DNA of 64,000 nt from Stromatinia cepivora (Eukaryota > Ascomycota > Leotiomycetes > Helotiales > Sclerotiniaceae), in contig RCTD01000046.1 of the NCBI GenBank assembly GCA_014898415.1, positions 1-64,000 of the forward strand. Direction: 5' to 3'. Shown one piece after another: positions 13,545 to 24,839 of the stretch (within the stretch, counting starts at the first letter, position 1; the number at the start of each line of letters is the position of its first letter). The notes below the pieces were generated by a model. That model had not been told where the DNA came from. It saw nothing but the letters and a program-made list of their open reading frames with translations, and ran no database searches. Both the position numbers and the translations under genes were made by a program.

Positions 13545-14682
13545 ATGCCACTTAAGTCAGATATCTTGATTGATGCTTCCAAATTTGAGCCTCAAAATAC
13601 ACCGAAGGAAACAGTTAAAGCTAATGAAGAGTTGAGTAATAAATTGAAAGATGGTCCAAAATGGTTCGAGGTTTGTCCTCCAAGCTATGTGTCCCTAGCT
13701 CATGACTAATGGCTCAATTACAGATTGGCGCGTCTGAATATCGCGAGATGAGAAATGCAGGGAAGACTCCTATGCCTAAGCCTAAGCCTTTGCCGGAAGC
13801 TCTGGACATAGAGATTCCTTCTCGTGATTGTACTCGCACGATTCCTTGTCGTCTAGTATATCCATCTTGGCGCAAAACCACCGATGAAAGAAGGAAAACG
13901 AAAGCAATTGGATGCCTCATACATGGTGGCGGATGGGTTCTCGGCGATCAACATTCTGCCGATACTTTACTCCAGTTCTATGCTGATGCTGGAGATCTTG
14001 CTGTTATATCGGTTGGATACAGACTTGCCCCTGAATACCCCTTTCCATGCGGTCCAAGTGACTGTATTGATGTGGGAGAATATTTGGTTAAAAACGGTGA
14101 AAAGATGTTTGGTAGCTCATTAAGATTTATCGGGGGAGAGGTATGTCAAATTCATCACTCTTTTACCTTTCTCCTACTGACAGTATTTAATAGAGTGCTG
14201 GTGCACACTTATCTTTACTCGTCGCCTACCATCTTCTCAGAAACCTACCTAATTTCAAGCTTTCTGGACTGGTTCTCAATTGCGGTATCTACGATTTAAC
14301 ATTGCTCCCTCATTGTCGAAACTTCGGCCGACCCAACCTAGTTCTCGACCATACCCTCATGCGCAGATTCGTCGACGCGTTTCTCCCCGGAATGAGTGAC
14401 GAGCAGAAAAAATCTCCCCTCATCTCCCCATATTACGAAGATCTAGAGAAATTTAGAGGCAGATTACCAAGTGCTCTCTTTACATGTGGTACGGAAGATC
14501 CATTATTAGATGATTCGGTCACAATGGCTACGAAATGGATGATGATGGGTGGAGAGGCGGTTATTAAAATTTATACTGGGGCTCCGCATGCGTTTATTTC
14601 TTTGGGAGATTTGTCGAAGGAGGCGAATGATGCGCGGGAGGATACGAAGACTTATATTAATGATTGTATGGCGAAGTTGTGA
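13545..14682 (+). CDS. HSL-type alpha/beta hydrolase (esterase/lipase, abhydrolase_3)
   Basis: Three exons (13545-13670, 13724-14140, 14194-14682), all phase 0, give 343 residues. HGGGWVLGD supplies the oxyanion hole of the hormone-sensitive-lipase family. The nucleophile elbow GESAGAH spans the second splice junction, with catalytic Ser182 as the first codon of exon 3. The acid is in GTEDPLLDD and the histidine in GAPHAFISLGD, in the usual order and spacing. No signal peptide is visible, so the enzyme is probably cytosolic. Family members hydrolyse short acyl esters, lactones or carbamates; the substrate cannot be told here. The gene is isolated, with no biosynthetic partners next to it. Confidence 0.9.
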
Positions 14683-16470
14683 GGTGGAGTGGCAGCGTTG
14701 GGGTTGGTGGGGTTTGTTGGGGGGGGGGGGCAAAGAACTTTTGTTAGAGCGGAATGGATGTTCAACACCTAAACGTGCTTTTTGAGTTTTGTTAGATGAG
14801 TAATAGAAAGGAAAGCGGAATGGAGTTTCTTTTGTAGTAATAAAGAAAGGAGTTGATACAATTGATAATTTGGTTTTAATAAGAGTTCTAAAATCTATTT
14901 ATCGTATATCGTTCGAATTCGTAATAGAATCCCTACAAAAATTAAATTTTCTTATACAAAATTAAATTTCGAATAACTTTCTTAATATTAAATAAAAATA
15001 ATTGAAATTTTGAAATATAATAATTAATTATAATAGAATTATAAAATATAATACATTTTATTTTTTGTAATTTTTGTTCAAAAATTATATTAATTTAAAA
15101 TTTAAAATTTTTAAAATTTCGAATATATAATATTTTTTCTATATAAAATAAATGAATTTTTTTAATTTTTTTTACTTTTTTGATTTCGAATATATATAAT
15201 TTCGAAATAAAATTATATAAAAATAAATTTTAATAAATTATTTTAAATTTTCATATAATTAATAAGGATTTGAAAAATTGAAAAATCATCAATTTTGATG
15301 TGATTTCGCTTGGTATACAATGAGTCCGGATTAGAACTCTTATGATTGGATTTGGGTTCTGGCTTTTGGGTTCAGTAATAAGAGGAATAAAAAGGATAGA
15401 GAAATAGGTTTTCATTTTCAATACGGATAAAAGAAGGTTTGCTTAATATCACTGGTTTGGTTTGGTTGGTTTTAGCTTCTGAATTTTTGAAATTGGTCAT
15501 TAGGGGGGAAAAAGAGCGGGGAAATAGGGTTTCATTGGTGATAATGGAGGAAAGGGTGGTGATTTAGTTACTCGTTTGGTTTGGTGTGGTTGGGTGTGGT
15601 CTAATTGAGTTTGATTTTTGAACATCAATTCAATTCGATGATGATTAATACATCTCTTGGAGATATTGCGGTCATTATACTTATTTACTTATTCGTGGCG
15701 GAATTTTGGTTCCGGCTCTGGTTTTGATAGATGTGTGTATGTATGTTTATCTGTGTATATGGTGAGTGTGTATATACTATGTTACTCAACATCTCTATAT
15801 AAAGATTAATCCACGATTCCCATCTGTGTTACGTAGCAGACTATCTAAGTCTGAATGAGGTAGGGGGTAGTAGGCTTTAGGTTATTGTGTGGTGTGGTGT
15901 GGTGTATCACGTGAAGGGCAATTTCTGAAATCAATGAATTGAGATTTCAACATCAGATTTACTTGTATATCTATATCTGTATAAATATAATATGAAATAT
16001 AGGAAACTGTAAAGTATTTATTTAAAACGGGGAAATTTTTATATAAAGTAAGTTTTATTATAAATGAAATGATAAAATTATAATTGATAATTTCTAGATA
16101 TTGTTTATTATGAGAAATAAATTCTTTTTTTTTTTTTTTTTTTTTTATTAATAAGAAGTGTAATTTTTGCTTTTGCTTTTGTTTTATATATAACATATAA
16201 AAAGAGAGATTTGTAGAGATGAGTATTTAGCTGTGGTTGGCTGTTGTTTTGTTGATTGTATATATTTGAGAATAAGTAAATTGTCTGCTGTTTTGTTGTT
16301 TGTAAGGAGTGTGATTGTGGCTTTGATGTGATGTAAATTTTTGTTCATATTGGGGGAGGATATTCTAAAGGGGAGGAATTGTATGTGTTTCTTTTTTAGA
16401 TCTTTACCCTCTTACCACTTACTATCTTACCGCTTGCCCTCTTCCCTTCCTTTCATATGCTTCAGACTCT
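14683..16470. repeat. AT-rich block, probable RIP-degraded relic, with flanking low-complexity DNA
   Basis: The core at about 14870-15310 is nearly pure A/T with repeated AATTTCGAATATA-like words and no open frame, the look of an old RIP-saturated repeat, though no element ends can be recognised. A run of ten or more G at about 14719-14730 lies in the 3' region of the hydrolase gene. From 15310 on there are GT-rich and TTTTGTTT low-complexity stretches and a long T tract near 16125-16146. No gene seen. Confidence 0.45.
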
Positions 16471-16692
16471 ATGGGCCGAAGTCCGCGCTCTATTGGAGAT
16501 TTTGACACTTATTTAGATGATAGATTTACTCGGGATACGTTACTGGAAAAATATTTGATGGAGTTGGAATTACCCATTGCGGAATCGATATCGAAATCGA
16601 AATCGATCCTGAGCCTGATCCTGATCCTAATCCTTAACGTCAATAAAAATATATGTATCTACAAAAATACTGAATGCACCGTCCAAATATAG
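16471..16692 (+). CDS. Small ORF, uncertain
   Basis: A 73-codon frame whose first 40 residues (MGRSPRSIGDFDTYLDDRF and on to MELELPIAES) look protein-like, while the rest runs into simple ATCGAAATCG and CTGATC repeats. No domain is recognised and no splice partner is obvious. It may be a short exon of an unmodelled gene or chance. The 400 bases before it contain a CT-rich stretch that could be a promoter. Confidence 0.22.
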   Translation: MGRSPRSIGDFDTYLDDRFTRDTLLEKYLMELELPIAESISKSKSILSLILILILNVNKNICIYKNTECTVQI

Positions 16693-17179
16693 AACAAGAA
16701 ACCCACATATGCATCTTTCACGACGCTTTGAATAAATGGAATGCGTGATACACATGTGTTGATGAATAGCCAGTCAATTCATGTGCATAAAAATATAAAA
16801 ACAAGAATTTTACAAGCACAGCTGACTCATTGCTATGGGACTCTGCATGTCAATGTGCGTGAATAAGGGGTTTGACGGCGCATGTGCTGGTGAAGAGAAA
16901 CGTGACACCCGTTGAGATGTCACTTCTATTAGTCTACGGTGTACAGGGATATTCACGTACCCGTTTGGAGGATGATGTAGGGACTGCGGTTACGATATTT
17001 CATCACCGTTCTTTTTTTGGCCTTGAAAGGTTGAATTAACCAATATTTTTATTTTTAGGACAGCAAATGATGAAGGAATGAATATCAATCATTTTCCCCT
17101 CTCTCTTCTATTTTGTTTTGTTTTCAGCGTGACTTATGCCCCTGGTTTTCTTGTCATCCGCCGCCTCTCGCCAAATTTC

Positions 17180-17805
17180 TTATTGAGGATTTTAGCGTCT
17201 CGGTTCCCCTTTCTCGCTATTCCTAATGGGTCGCTCAATAGGGTTTTTTTTAGAGCTTTTGGTCCAACCACAGTGCTGTGTGCGATTCCCCAATAGAAAG
17301 AAATGGGTGATGTGAATACGTCGCCGAGAAGTATCTCAGTATTTTGATTTGGTTTCTTTTCTTATTGAGGGTTTGGGGTTGAGGGATGAGACTGCGGATT
17401 ATGGCTTGCTTGGGGGTTTATGTGTCGATTCTGCCGTGTAATGGCGGGTTGGTGTACTGTTTTTGATATTTTTTTTCTATTGAGAGGTCGGTAATAGGGT
17501 TGCGAATTTTCTCAATAGAAAGTAGTGTCTATTGAGACGACGATAGGTACGAGGTTCATAAGTATCTTCATAGTAAGAAGAACCTCTTCCTTTCCTTCAC
17601 AACATTTTTGGAAAAATACTTCTTGACCATCGACTTCTCTATCACAAACAAATTTCGCGGAAATCTCCCGATTCCTTCATACCTTAACCATCGAAATAGA
17701 ACTAGTCTTTGTTCAATCCACTTATCTTGTTTCTACTTGACTTCATCTCATTTCACCTCATTTATTTCCGCACACCCGTGTTCCGTCTTACTTTTCCATA
17801 TTGAG
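17180..17805 (+). promoter_or_regulatory. Cluster of CTATTGAG sites upstream of the pheromone receptor
   Basis: Four perfect copies of CTATTGAG occur within about 300 bp: 17234-17241 (minus), 17477-17484 (plus), 17511-17518 (minus) and 17529-17536 (plus). One-mismatch copies lie at 17180-17187, 17289-17296, 17362-17369 and 17798-17805. The octamer matches, from memory, the motif reported for the MAT1-1-1 alpha-domain factor of Penicillium chrysogenum. The position, 110-730 bp before the start codon of a STE3-type receptor, is where mating-type control is expected. Confidence 0.75.
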
Positions 17806-17911
17806 AGGAATTCCATTTTTGTGAGAGGGAATACTCAGTTATCTACCTCTCATATCCTGATATTTCCTCTACTTTACTCCATACTTCTAAAAGATATTGC
17901 TCATCAACATC

Positions 17912-20170
17912 ATGTCTGTTGAGTCCAACATCATATCCACCGGGCCCGATCCCCCAGGAACCAACTACTCCGTCTCCGCCAATGCCATCACTCTCCCAAT
18001 TTTCTCCATAATCTTCATATTCCTACTTCTTGTCCCTTTCCGCCTCCTCTACCGCGTCAACAATATCGCCGCCTGCTCCCTCGTAATAATAAACATCATA
18101 TCCCTCTTCTTCGTCACCACAAACACCCTAATCTGGCCCACCGACTCTCTTTCCCACCGCTGGTCCGGCCATATCCTCTGCGATATCCAAGTCCTCATCC
18201 GTCAAGCCCTTTACACAGCAATGACCTCAACAACATGTTGCATAACCATGTTTCTGGCTCGGGCTGTCGATGCGGATAATGCATGTATGCATGAATCGAC
18301 AGCGATGAAGAGGAGAAGAATGATGAAGGATTGTGCATTTTGTTTTACGATTCCTGTGCTGCAGATAGCTCTTCATTATACGATTCAGTTGAATAGGTAT
18401 ACGGTTATGACGATTTATGGGTGTGTGGATGCGACGGATTTGAGTTGGATGAGTATTGTTATTTGTCATATTTGGCCGCCGATTTTTGCTTGTTTTAATT
18501 TTTATTTTTCGGGTGTGTACTCTTCTCTTCATATCCCTACCTTTTTTTGTTCTCATGTAAAAAACCTACAATGTTGAATGAGAAAGAAAATAAACTAACA
18601 AAACAAAAGTCCTAGTAATCTACCGACTTCGTCGTCACCGTACAAACTTCACCAGTACACTCTCCTCCTCAAGTTCAGGCCTTAGTCCCCGCCGCTTCGT
18701 TAAACTCTTCTCTATGTCCCTCATCCTTCTCATCGTCTATTTTCCCGTCGTAATATGGTACTTCTATCTTAACGTCAGCTGGCCTCTCCATGCATATTCC
18801 TGGTCTCAAGTCCACGATCCACTATTCTGGCATCTCATCGTCTTTTGGCGCCTTGAAGATGCACCAGCGGGTATGCAATATGATGTGTGGAATTGGGTAT
18901 CGCTTGCTTTTATGATTGTGGTGTTTTGGGGGTGTAATAGTGAGGGAGTGGAGGTTTATAGGAGGGTCGCCGTGAGATTGGGATTTGCGAGGTTTTGGCC
19001 GAGATTGAGGATGACGTTGCAGGAGAGGAGGATTGAAAAGATGGAGAGGGATAATAGAATGGGTGTGAGTGGTTTGAGTACGATGGGGAGTTGGAAGGGA
19101 AAATTTGATTTGATTAGTAGGACGGTAAATTATTTTGAGGGTCAGGAGGCAAAGAGTAGGAAACAGAGTGTGGGGACCGCGACTACGTTGGGTGATGATG
19201 TGTAAGTTTTCTTCTTCTTTTCTTCATTTTAATAATTGTATCTTCTTTTGAACATTGATTCTAACTTCACCAAAGAACACACACTTCAGCCCGTAAAACC
19301 TCCCATCAAACCCACATCTCCACCTCCACCACCACAAATTCAACCTACAACTCCCGCAACACAACTACCTACAATTCCAGTCCCTTAAAGCACAAACCAT
19401 CCATCGCCACAGCCACACAAAGTATCAACGAGCACGATAATTCATTCTTCTCATCAGCTCCTACGTGTACGGATCAAGATGTTATTTCACCGGTTCCCAG
19501 AACCCTTTCTCCGCAGAATGTATACTCGCATGTTCCCGAAATGACTGGTGCTAAGGAAGTTACGGCTCCGCCACCTACTTCTAGAGGTATGTTGGGAATG
19601 TTTAGAACGCATTTAAATCCTCTTCCTCTCGGTGCTTTTTTTACTCATGGAAAGGGATCTGAGGGTTCGGATTCTCATCATCATTCGCATTCCCACTCTC
19701 GATCTCAAGGAAATTTAAACACTAATGCTACAAATGAGAAACACACCACACCCGGAGAACCCTTCGCAAACACAAACAACAAAGCAACACTAACAACGCA
19801 AATCTGGTCCTCTGCAAATGGTACTCAGGATGTAAATTTACATAAGGGTTCGAATGCAGGTTTACTCATACCTGGAAATGGGAATGAGGTTACAAATAAT
19901 CATGGAGAAGAGGAGAAATATGATCAAGATGATCTTCTTGCATCTCCAAAACCAGGAACGAGAGCTTATAGGGAGAGGGAAAGGAGAGAAATGATTTCTG
20001 AGAGGGAAGAGAGGAAGAGGGAAAGAGAGAGGCTGAAGATGGAAAACTTTGAGAAGGAGAGGATGGGTGATGGAAATGGAGTGGGGAAGGGGAATGGAGA
20101 GGGATTAAATGTTAAGAGAACATTTGAGGTTGTGGAGGAAAGGGAGATTGGTCGTGCGAGTAGTTCTTAA
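17912..20170 (+). CDS. STE3: STE3-type a-factor pheromone receptor (seven-helix GPCR)
   Basis: Three exons (17912-18512, 18610-19201, 19276-20170) give 695 residues. The N-terminal 330 residues hold seven hydrophobic helices with STE3-family signatures: LLLVPFRLLYRVNN after helix 1, the LIWP block, HILCDIQVLIRQALYTAMTS, PVLQIALHYTIQ, and the PLFWHLIVFWRL stretch before the last helix. The tail of about 370 residues is Ser/Thr/His-rich and ends in a charged Glu/Arg coiled stretch, usual for fungal STE3/PRE-1 receptors. It should bind farnesylated a-type pheromone at the plasma membrane and signal through a G protein to the mating MAPK cascade. Translation starts at ATG 17912; an upstream in-frame TTG is not used. 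The weak acceptor at 19275 was chosen by frame. Upstream CTATTGAG sites suggest control by MAT1-1-1. Confidence 0.93.
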
Positions 20171-20782
20171 GTTTTGCTTCATTATGGCGGGGGAGATGAA
20201 GATAGAGATGTGGATGGATTGGAACTTAAATTGGAATTGAACCGGAATGGCATTGGAGATGGAGATCTTTTTCTTCTTTTTTTGCGGTTTGTTCATTTAC
20301 TTTCTTTCTTTCTTTCTTCAGTTCTATGAGTTGAAATACCTATTCTGTTAGCATGCATAGCATAGCATAGTATGATTTATGGTTTGCAAGTTGTTTTTCT
20401 ATCTCTGAGAAGAAGGGAGGTGGATGAGGATGGAAGTAATTTGGAGGTCTTTTGATGAGATTAATTGAAATGAGATGAGATATTTTTGCAGGCATCAATA
20501 TCAATTTATTTTCTCTGCTTTTTTGATGGTCCTTTGGTTTTGTGATGATTATGTTCGTATTCTGAACCTTTATTCTACCGTGTACATTGATTGCACCTTC
20601 CCCTATGAATAGCCTCAATGTCACCTATCGTTATGTCTTACTAGGTATACACACTAGCTTCTCTGCCGCTAATCTCCCTGAGTGTCGTTTTCATGATCTA
20701 AATTCCCCATTACGCGCAAATAAAACACTGGAAGCCTGCTTCCAAGCTGAAGCGCTCTGTCCCATTTCTACAAGTAGACCAA
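20171..20782. other. Region between convergent genes
   Basis: Contains the 3' ends of the receptor gene and of the minus-strand 2EXR/F-box-like gene. Simple repeats only: a TTTC run at about 20301-20319 and GCATA repeats at about 20352-20370. No gene seen. Confidence 0.5.
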
Positions 20783-21923
20783 TTACGTCTCCAGTCTTCC
20801 CATTGCACCTTCTAGACCATCTAGCTTTGGCGCAGGCAATAGTTGTCCCTTGATCAAATTTTCTCCCTTGTTCGACTGCCAAGTTCTGATCACATACTCA
20901 GGTCGAAGCTTGGACAAATCTTGATCGGGATGCTCAACTTCTGGGACAGCTTTAACGTTGAAAACAGAATCGAGACCTTTCAGCATCCAGCTCGGACGCC
21001 AGCTATTTCGACATTGAAGATTTCCACCGCATGGACAATCACACTCCGTTGTAAAAATATCGAAACTTCCCGCGCCATCACCACTTGCATATGAAACTTT
21101 AACTTTCAATTCAAACGTTGTTAGCTTCGAGAAGTGCTTAAGTCGCGTCTCAATGGTGGAGAACTTGGACATCTTAGTGATGAATCTAGCAAAGCACTGG
21201 GGGCTTTTATCTCTGAGGTTGTGAAGTTTGATGCCTTCTTGCTTAAATTCGAGAGTTAGACTTCGTAGTTCGGGAAGATGAATCAAGGTCTGTAGATGAG
21301 TGAGAAGGATGTTTATATTGGATTTGAATTGGAAACTTACAGGAAGAATGTGGCTTGGTAATAGTTGTGCGGCTCTTCTATCCATAAGATCAATATTCGA
21401 GTTCCTCCAAAAATGAAGACCACGATCGTCTCGCATTAGTGATTTCCTGAAGTCGCTTGGTGCAAAATTAGCTTTGAATTCAATGAAAGAGACGAAGATG
21501 GAAGAACAGAAAATCATGCTGAAAGCGCCCGTCTTGGGTTTAAGAAGTTTAAACGTACTGTGGAATTCGAAGAACCACCGATGCAATGCATTTCCTAGCC
21601 AACTTGGAGAGGTTGTAGTTAGTGAACTCTAGATTAAGCTCCCTTCCATAAGCAAGGACCAAGGTAGACTGCTTCAATCTACTTTCCAGTGCTTCGCGAT
21701 AGAGTCGTCTGTCCGGGATAAGTGCAATTTCTAAAGGGGAACTGTTGAAGTATGTAATGGGTTCGGCCTTTCGCCAAGGCGTTGCACTCTCTATCCAAAA
21801 AGGAAATTGATCCTCCGACCAAACGATAGGATTCTTCACCCATTCTTCCTGCGCGGATGCGTAGATAGAGTCTCTGAGTTCTCGTGGGACTGTGTACAGA
21901 GTACATGAGGTTTGCGAAGGCAT
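20783..21923 (-). CDS. 2EXR/F-box-like fungal protein
   Basis: Minus strand, two exons: 21923-21559 and 21446-20783, giving 342 residues with a 112-bp intron (donor GTACGT, branch GCTAAT, acceptor CTTCAG). An in-frame 40-bp alternative intron ending at TTTCAG is too short to favour. The start MPSQTSCTLYTVPRELRDSIY has the short LPxELRxxIY helix of 2EXR/F-box-like fungal proteins. ALIPDRRLYREALESRLKQ and an HFWRN block follow; a Cys pattern (ECDCPCGGNLQC) lies near residue 260. Such proteins are numerous in plant-associated ascomycetes and mostly without known role; a ubiquitin-ligase adaptor function is only a guess. A broken relative with the same core lies at 29314-30304 in the opposite orientation. 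Confidence 0.75.
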
Positions 21924-22207
21924 GGCAGGTTTGTGTAAGAAGAGTTGTTTTTCTTGATTGTGATTGAGAAACGCGGAGGGAATTTTGAGGGAGACGACGT
22001 TTCCCTTGAATAAGATTTGCGAATGATACGGTTGCTACTAAAAGAAGCCTAACAGAGCTGCCGTAGATTGTAGTACTAGAATAAGATCTTCTTCAATCAA
22101 TGGTGTGGATCAGCTGCGACTTGTTGTTTACACAAGCCACGGGAGAATTCGGCCCTAAGACAAAAATGCTAAACAAGGAAAAGAACGGCAGAAGTCTGGT
22201 TGGCTGA

Positions 22208-22375
22208 CACGTGAGGGGAAAACACGATATGCAACGGCTCAATGGATTATTCAATGGTGGACCGGGGGGGAGGACGCACGTGCGATAAAAATACGATATG
22301 CAACAGATAGGTTGGTCCTGTCCATGGGGGCTAGGATGGGAAATAGACACGTGGGGAGATGATACGATATGCAAC
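22208..22375 (+). repeat. Three imperfect 70-bp units with CACGTG and ACGATATGCAAC
   Basis: CACGTG occurs at 22208-22213, 22277-22282 and 22348-22353. Each is followed by ACGATATGCAAC at 22224-22235, 22293-22304 and 22364-22375. Both series step by 69 and 71 bases, so these are tandem units whose short motifs are kept while the DNA between has diverged. They lie 285-452 bp upstream of the minus-strand 2EXR/F-box-like gene. CACGTG is a bHLH-type site, so the array may be regulatory. Confidence 0.7.
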
Positions 22376-24105
22376 AGATCCAGTACCTCAGGTATGTCAT
22401 GACGTACACGTCTAAGCCACGAGTACCAGCGTGCCTAAGGTTCCAACTATATCATTCTCATTACCTATCTCAATTTCACATGTTGCATGTGAGAAAATGG
22501 GTGTTTGAAGTGAGTGAGCCGGGATTATTAGCTTCTGAAGTGAGTAAACAACGGCAAATAAGCAAGTACAGTCATTTTAGAATTCAAAAGCTTATTCCGT
22601 GCCAAATATTGAGGTCTACAGTACATTATTAGATTAAGAAACCTCCCAAGTAGCGCAACTTATGTGCCAGTAATCATATAGTAAAGCTCATGACTTGAAA
22701 CATTGAGCTGCTTATAATCTCTCTTTACAACGGTCGACGAAAGCTGTGCCAGCCAGCCTTATTTGAAATCAAAGCATTTAATCTACATCGTTATCTGTAT
22801 TAATCATTTTGCACCAATTTCTCATCTTCAATTAGAAATCTCAAATCCCTAATTCCTACCTCACTCAATCCCTTATCACCAGCAACAATTAAAAGACTAC
22901 ACTAGCAAGAAATATACATCACAAACAGATGACTGCATGAAGCAGTAGTTCTATAGAACAATAAGAGTGCCTTGTCTACTTTAAATGGCTTGTTATTAAA
23001 TATGTCACTTTGGTGAAGTGGGTGGGGTAAGCTTTTTCCGAACCCTATTTACTTCTCCGCTCGGGTAATCCAGGGGCTGGTCATGAGACTCACCAACAAC
23101 ACTTCAAGAGAACCATTTGGAGAAAACAACTTGGTGGCTGGGAGTATCTTAGTTTTGTTAAATGGAACAATTTGTCTTGAACTGTAGTTTAAGTTGTGGT
23201 TGAAATTGTTTGCCACTGTCAAATTTTCAATGTCTCTGTTAAATTCTAGAAATTGATGTGCTGTTAATTTCATTGTGTATATACTTATTGCTGCAAGACC
23301 ATTCTTTTTATAGAATATATATAATCTAACTTATAGTAGTAGTTGAATGATCTCTTAAGGCTTCTATAAAGCTCATAAAGAAGCAGAAAACATTCTCGTC
23401 TTCCAAATACCTCGAGTATCTTAGCAAGAAGATTACCTATCACCAGAATTCATTGGAGGCATGATTGAGCACAATAACAGATTTAAAATCATAATCACGC
23501 CATATCAGAGTGAAATTAAACCCCAACCAATCAATACATCAAGCCCAATTTCGGATCTCTCCGTCCCTCAACCGCTGATACGCGGTCCTCAGCCCTACCC
23601 CACAAGGTAGAAAGAAAAGTGTTGAGCACTAGCGCGAAATAACCTGCTTAATGGCTTTCCCAAACTTGGATTCTGATTAGTTTCTTCTTCCCAGCAACAA
23701 CAATTTTGATCAGTTTGCTGGCCGGTGCAGAACAACATAATTGCCATATTACTCTATCTTATGTGTTTACATAAACCTCAAAGTGCTCATGAGATTTGCT
23801 TTATTGCTGCTTTCGACGTCAAATAGATACACTTTGCGCCTCGAAGCCTCTTAAAAACAGTATTACCATCTCTGCCGACTCCCTCGCTGCCACCATCTGC
23901 CTCATCTACGCGCTCTGCAGCCAACACACCTCATTTTTCCTACGATCTGCCGTCTTTATACATTCTGTAGCTCGCAAAAGCTCTCCTGCCTCTCTGTCAC
24001 CTACTGCTTCCCCATATTGCGTTCTCTCGATCCATTGCTTCACCTCGGCACATTGCTCACTCCTACAATCCATAACACTTCGCTTGCACTCTCCCAATCT
24101 ATACA
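22376..24105. other. Intergenic region with one doubtful small ORF
   Basis: No firm gene. A minus-strand frame at 23273-23049 (74 codons, MKLTAHQFLEFNRDIENLTV...) has an A/T-rich TATA-like stretch upstream but no domain and no supporting neighbour, so I leave it uncalled. From about 23790 to 24105 the plus strand is C/T-rich with short A-rich steps, like the promoter and leader of the gene at 24106. Confidence 0.45.
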
Positions 24106-24627
24106 ATGGCCGGTCCTGCAAAGAAATCTGGAACTTTGAAGCGCAAAGCTAACAACGAAGTTGTCGGTGCCGTACCCAAGAAGGCCAAGGCTCTCGAAAC
24201 CTCCCCTCCTCTTTCGCCTCACGCCACTCCACCAACCCCGGCAATGCGCGCCCTCTCACTTCAACCAGGTGAAAGATCTACCCCTGCTTATACTGCTCCT
24301 GTTGCGGTCATGTTTTCCTCTCCTTCCGCCACACCTTCTATCGACCCTGCTGCAACCCCTGCTACCACCGCCGTTGCCATCGCTGCTGTAGCTCATTCCG
24401 TTCCTCATGATGTCCATCCTGCCACTATATCTGTACAAAGACCCTCGGCACAACTATTCCCCCACTCCATCACCATAAACGGCGGTAATTTTATTGTTAT
24501 GGAGGACAATGAAGGCGAGGCTATGTCAATGTGCCTAGACTTTGAGCCACTGGGCTCGCGTTACAGATCGGATACATTTGAGATCGAATCTGGAGATGCA
24601 ATGGAAGTTGATGAAGAAGAGGATTAG
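24106..24627 (+). CDS. Small hypothetical protein, nuclear-looking
   Basis: A single exon of 173 residues, unlike its intron-rich neighbours. The N-terminus MAGPAKKSGTLKRKANNEVV and PKKAKALE carry two basic clusters resembling a nuclear localisation signal. The middle is Pro/Ala/Thr/Ser-rich and probably disordered; the end has an ordered-looking stretch (SITINGGNFIVMEDNEGEAM) and a very acidic C-terminus (DAMEVDEEED). The gene-like codon use and the CT-rich leader support expression. I recognise no family. It could be a lineage-specific chromatin-associated or chaperone-like protein, but that is only an inference from charge pattern. Confidence 0.65.
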   Translation: MAGPAKKSGTLKRKANNEVVGAVPKKAKALETSPPLSPHATPPTPAMRALSLQPGERSTPAYTAPVAVMFSSPSATPSIDPAATPATTAVAIAAVAHSVPHDVHPATISVQRPSAQLFPHSITINGGNFIVMEDNEGEAMSMCLDFEPLGSRYRSDTFEIESGDAMEVDEEED

Positions 24628-24839
24628 GTGTTTCTGGGCGTTTCTAGGTGTCAATTTGAGGTTTTCAGGGTAGATTGGAGCGGAAATGCCGGAGCTATTG
24701 GATTTGCACTGGTTTTAGTTGGTTCAGATAGATGATATCACTGTTTTTTACTCTATCAAATGGCTCTGGGCCTTTATGAAATTATAAGACGTTCCTTCTG
24801 AATGACATCTAAATCCATAAAATGTTCATTTCAATCGAG

